From Muricea muricata (lineage: Eukaryota; Cnidaria; Anthozoa; Malacalcyonacea; Plexauridae): a stretch of 64,000 bases of DNA. Both the position numbers and the translations under genes were made by a program. Shown one piece after another: positions 61,004-64,000 of this stretch. Each line of letters begins with the position of its first letter. Position 1 is the stretch's first letter. The stretch is taken from the NCBI GenBank assembly GCA_963855995.1, contig OY979717.1, positions 20,311,906 to 20,375,905 of the forward strand, written 5' to 3'. The notes under the pieces were generated by a model. It saw only the letters and a list, made by a program, of their open reading frames with translations, searched no databases and was not told the DNA's origin.

Positions 61004-63394
61004 TTAATCAAAATCTAATTCTTCCTCTGATGCCTCTAACATCATGATCATCACATAATCGTCCAGGGTGCTACAAAAGCACACACAAGAAGTAAGTCTG
61101 TGAACAACTCTTGAAGGCATTTTTATTTGATATTGTTTATTTTGGTGTGCGGCCATTTTCGTTTGTTCTAAAAGCAAATCAGTTTCATTCTTCGTGTTTT
61201 CTTCACTGCATTTCCACTTGTTGTTCCTACAAATATAAAACAAAACCCTATAGCATCAGTACCATGTACAGTCAAGTAGTCAACCCCTGCCTTCCGGATC
61301 GGACGTCTCGCTATTACGGACTGTTGCTTGATGGAGTACTTGCATGTCTATATGGTAACTAACATTTTTATTTTACATGTTCTCTCGTTACAACGATCAC
61401 CTTGAAAGTATTTTTCTATAAATATAATTACGCGTGTTCAAAATAAATAAAGACAAAGCAAATTAATCTTTTACATATTATACTGCTTCTGTTTATCAGC
61501 ATTGTATACAAGCTGTTTCTCGACTTGTCTTTGCGCTCATCATCACACAAACCTCAACTAGAATTTGATATAAACTTGACATTTTAAGAGACATTAATTC
61601 AACTATTCTATAAGTTCCTTGTATGACTGCATGGTGACTATCAAATTAAAATATAATTTTGTGGAAACACCACGTAATTTTAGTGTCGCAGAGCTTTCCA
61701 TCCGTAAGCTCGGATCTTCATCAGTGCTTATATCAGTGCTGCTAATAATAATGCTCTGCGATAATAAACGTACGTGGTGTTTCCACAAAATTATATTTCA
61801 ACTATTTTATATTGACATTTTACATGCACCTGTAGAAACTCGCTAATACGGAATACTAAATGTCCACTGAATGTCCATTACAACAAGAGTTGACTGTAAG
61901 TTACGAAGTTTGGAAAATGAGCCCAAAAGATATAGGGATTGCATAAATTTGAACGCTATTGTTCCTCCAAGCTAGACGTCCTCAAATATTGTAAGTGTTT
62001 TTTCATACCTTTGTAAATACAACCACAAAACAAGGGCAGCGACAAGTAAAATTATTGGAACTGAAATCGTGAAGACAAGAAGCGAAGTGGTATTCTTTCC
62101 ACTTTCACCAGAATACACTACAGCAGATAAAAACATATATAATCAGGATAAGGAATAGATGCAATCGATAGAACTAACAGCCAAATAGTTCGTTTTCTTT
62201 TCTTTGTTTAACAAATCTCAAGTTGTGTTCCACAGCATTTCGCTTGTAAGTAATTAAAACAACTAAAATAATCAACAATTATTCGCCGGAGGGGAAGTGA
62301 TTATTGGTGAATATTGGTCGAGGTGAATATTTACCATAACTGAGCCTGAGGCAAATAATTGTTTTAGTATAATTTCTTTAGTAAAATTTACGCGTATAAA
62401 ATGCACTGTGGTCTTTTATAAATACATTTTACTTCGGAAAATTCCTAAGCAAAGACTAAAGTTTACTTGTAATTTTTAAATAGTAAAAAAAGTATTTAAT
62501 AAGGTACTGTATTTGCATATGATCTATTACCTTAAGATAGTTTAACATCAAAGTTTGTTTGTATTCTTTAAGTTTCTATTAAAGCAATTTTTCTCCATTT
62601 CCTAATTTTGGCAAAAGTATAATACATCAAAACGTCTCTCATTGGCGGCCATTTTTAAAAATGCCAACTAGTAAGTAATGCCTCATATTTACTGGTCAGG
62701 CAACCAATCAAAGTGCTTGAAAACCATTATTTACTAAAGAAATTATACTAATGTTCTGTATATCTCGTTAAAATGTCTCATGTTTTGGTAGTTTTGCATG
62801 GTGAAAACAGTACTCGTATATTTTTTGTAGAAACACTCGTAAGCTTGGATCTTCATCAGTTCCTTGTTCATTATTAGCGTTAATGAAGATCCGAGCTTAC
62901 GGATCGAGCGCTTTGCGATGATAAATTTACGTGGTGTTTCCACAAAGTTCCTTGGTATTTCTATTCGTTCAAACCGATTGTACTTTTATGGCAAGTATAC
63001 TAACAAAACAAAATCCTTTATTTTTAAATGTACATACAGATTTGAAACACACCAAAAACAAACATTAATATTCTACCTTTTACTAAGCAAACTCTCCCAT
63101 TATAAACAAACTCGTATCCTTTAATTTAGCAGAGTGCTAGTTTTGTATTCATTAATGTCTTCAAGATCAGTAAAATAAAAAGAGACGGGCATTATAATGA
63201 GCAAATCAAATATTTACAGGACAATCACCTAACAGAGAAAAGTTGAGGATGTAAAGAATTAATGAAAAAGAAATTACCTAAACACTCATCATTTTTCCGT
63301 TTGTATCCAGGCAGACATTTGCAAGAATAAGACCCATGCGTGTTCTCGCAAGTTGACTTAACAGGACAGACGTTCTGCTCACATTCATCTATAT
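61004..63394 (-). CDS. single-pass membrane protein with calcium-binding EGF domain (3' exons)
   Basis: Three exons, 63394-63278, 62117-62009 and 61226-61004, join in frame on the minus strand; the gene continues beyond the right edge. Exon 1 (117 bp, phase 1-1) encodes an EGF-CA domain: IDEC start, CENTHGSYSCKC matching the Asp/Asn beta-hydroxylation consensus, then PGYKRKNDECL. Exon 2 encodes YSGESGKNTTS (one N-glycosylation sequon) and the helix LLVFTISVPIILLVAALVLW. Exon 3 adds a tail starting RNNKWK, with a dileucine motif ETDLLL, a YVMI tyrosine motif and an acidic end SEEELDFD, stop TAA 61006-61004. Acceptors (CTGCTGTAG, ATATTTGTAG) and donors (GTAATT, GTATGA) are plausible. A second acceptor at 61071 in the same phase would give a short tail beginning STLDDYVM. 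Probably a type I receptor or adhesion protein subject to endocytosis. Family not identifiable from this part. Confidence 0.75.
61649..61798. mobile_element. MITE, ACGTGGTGTTTCC-type TIRs (copy 2)
   Basis: TIRs AAATATAATTTTGTGGAAAC / complement, with core ACACCACGTA, at 61649-61676 and 61771-61798. Interior GTAAGCTCGGATCTTCATCA. Lies in the last intron of the EGF-TM gene. Confidence 0.8.
62361..62754. repeat. inverted repeat, possible MITE
   Basis: TTAGTATAATTTCTTTAGTA at 62363 is the complement of TACTAAAGAAATTATACTAA at 62733. The preceding sequence GGTGAATATTGGTCGAGGTG (62310) resembles a motif family also seen near 42340. Intronic. Confidence 0.5.
62820..62949. mobile_element. MITE, ACGTGGTGTTTCC-type TIRs (copy 3, internally deleted)
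   Basis: The right end TACGTGGTGTTTCCACAAAG matches copy 2. The left end (TTTTTTGTAGAAACACTCGT) lacks the rest of the TIR and jumps to AGCTTGGATCTTCATCAG. It retains the inner right half GAAGATCCGAGCTTACGGAT that copy 2 lacks, so the two copies carry complementary deletions of one longer palindromic parent. Confidence 0.7.
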
Positions 63395-63659
63395 CTAAAG
63401 TTGATAGGTCACATTTTCAGTTCAAAGAAGTGTTTTCGCATGTATCCTAATAGATTAAATAGAACTAGGCGATTATGTTCCTATATAAGTATGTATATAT
63501 ATTTTAAGCTACTGGTCAAATTATTAAAGATTATAACTTTATTTAACTGTTATCCTCGTTTAATCATATGTACACCTTTGATGAAAACGGAAAGACGTCT
63601 GTCGAAATATAACATATAGTTCAAGATTTCTGGAGCCCAATTTGCCTTTTCTCTTGTAC

Positions 63660-63752
63660 TTTTTTTGTAGACACATTTGTAAGAGCCTGTATGTTCTTGC
63701 ATTGTGCGTAAACTCCGCAATCATCGTTAATTGGAGCTGCATTCATCAATAT
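63660..63752 (-). pseudogene. degenerate calcium-binding EGF exon
   Basis: After an acceptor (TACTCTCAG) the minus strand reads IDECSSN, then needs one base removed to continue as NDDCGVYAQCKNIQ and one base added to continue as SYKCV. The expected sixth cysteine and PGY are missing. Entry phase is the same as in the intact EGF exon at 63278-63394. Either a dead duplicate exon upstream of the intact one, or two sequencing indels; the missing C-terminal half favours decay. Confidence 0.6.
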
Positions 63753-64000
63753 CTGAGAGTAAATCACAAGAAAATAAGTTCTTCACAGTTCTATGACAAA
63801 AATGAAAGAGTCTTCATAAATGATCTTCAAGTGATACAAACCGAAAGTACAGCAGCTTATTCTTGGGTATCAAAGCAAAAAATTAAATGATCTCCGAGTA
63901 GTGCAGTGTACTAGTTTTTCAGCTTATTCTTGGGTTTCAAAAAAAAATTAAGACAAAAATTTGGGAAAAAATTTTCAAATAAAAATTTGGAAAAAAATTT
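63753..64000. other. intronic DNA at the right edge
   Basis: AT-rich; the last 60 bases are a low-complexity run of AAAATTTGGGAAAAAATTTT type. No exon seen. Confidence 0.4.

Overview
This is an AT-rich, repeat-dense piece of animal nuclear genome. An anthozoan cnidarian (coral or sea anemone) is the most likely source: there is an intronless class A GPCR of the small, tandemly duplicated kind common in anthozoans, a phase 1-1 calcium-binding EGF exon, long introns, and several families of short non-autonomous DNA transposons. The taxon is inferred; no marker gene settles it. Protein-coding content is low. Most open frames over 60 codons arise from low-complexity DNA ((TA)n tracts or polypyrimidine satellite).

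Region by region. 1-90: possible 3' end of a coiled-coil exon. 646-4140: two minus-strand GPCR paralogues. The one at 3226-4140 is intact; the one at 646-1566 is dead, with three in-frame stops and no frameshift. 5.1-8.6 kb: short tandem repeats and a MITE. 8.6-23.4 kb: about 12 kb of strand-asymmetric (T/C on +, A/G on -) satellite in two families, units of about 140 and about 197 bp. It is interrupted by a decayed Ty3/Gypsy element (12.15-13.75 kb) and partly arranged as a duplicated block of satellite plus a 0.7 kb spacer. The second spacer carries a 474-bp hAT-like element with a perfect 8-bp target duplication, and the first spacer keeps the empty site. 24.5-29.6 kb: (TA)n tracts, a nearly perfect foldback and degenerate minisatellites. 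31.8-35.3 kb: a 1.36 kb segment duplicated in tandem, each copy with a promoter-like paired-CCAAT/CRE cluster.

36.2-57.9 kb is a very large imperfect palindrome: arms of about 9.0 and 12.3 kb around a spacer of about 0.4 kb near 45.4 kb. The arms have accumulated different insertions. The left has a Harbinger-like MITE, another MITE and a 1 kb long-TIR element. The right has a 755-bp hAT-like element, a 144-bp MITE inside a SINE, and a 1.4 kb right-only segment. Several of these have a readable empty site in the other arm, so the palindrome is an old, diverged duplication rather than a simple assembly artefact.

59-64 kb: a second copy of the 23.5 kb hAT family, then the 3' part of a minus-strand gene that runs off the right edge. 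Its exons encode a calcium-binding EGF domain (63278-63394), a transmembrane helix (62009-62117) and a cytoplasmic tail (61004-61226). All three join in frame with matching intron phases, giving a single-pass membrane protein with two endocytic sorting motifs in its tail.

The strongest candidates for novelty are the giant palindrome with its reciprocal insertions, the 197-bp polypurine/polypyrimidine satellite with a 394-bp higher-order repeat, and the hAT and Harbinger-like short elements with exact target duplications. All alignments were made by eye, so boundaries of repeats and arms are approximate unless target duplications are quoted.
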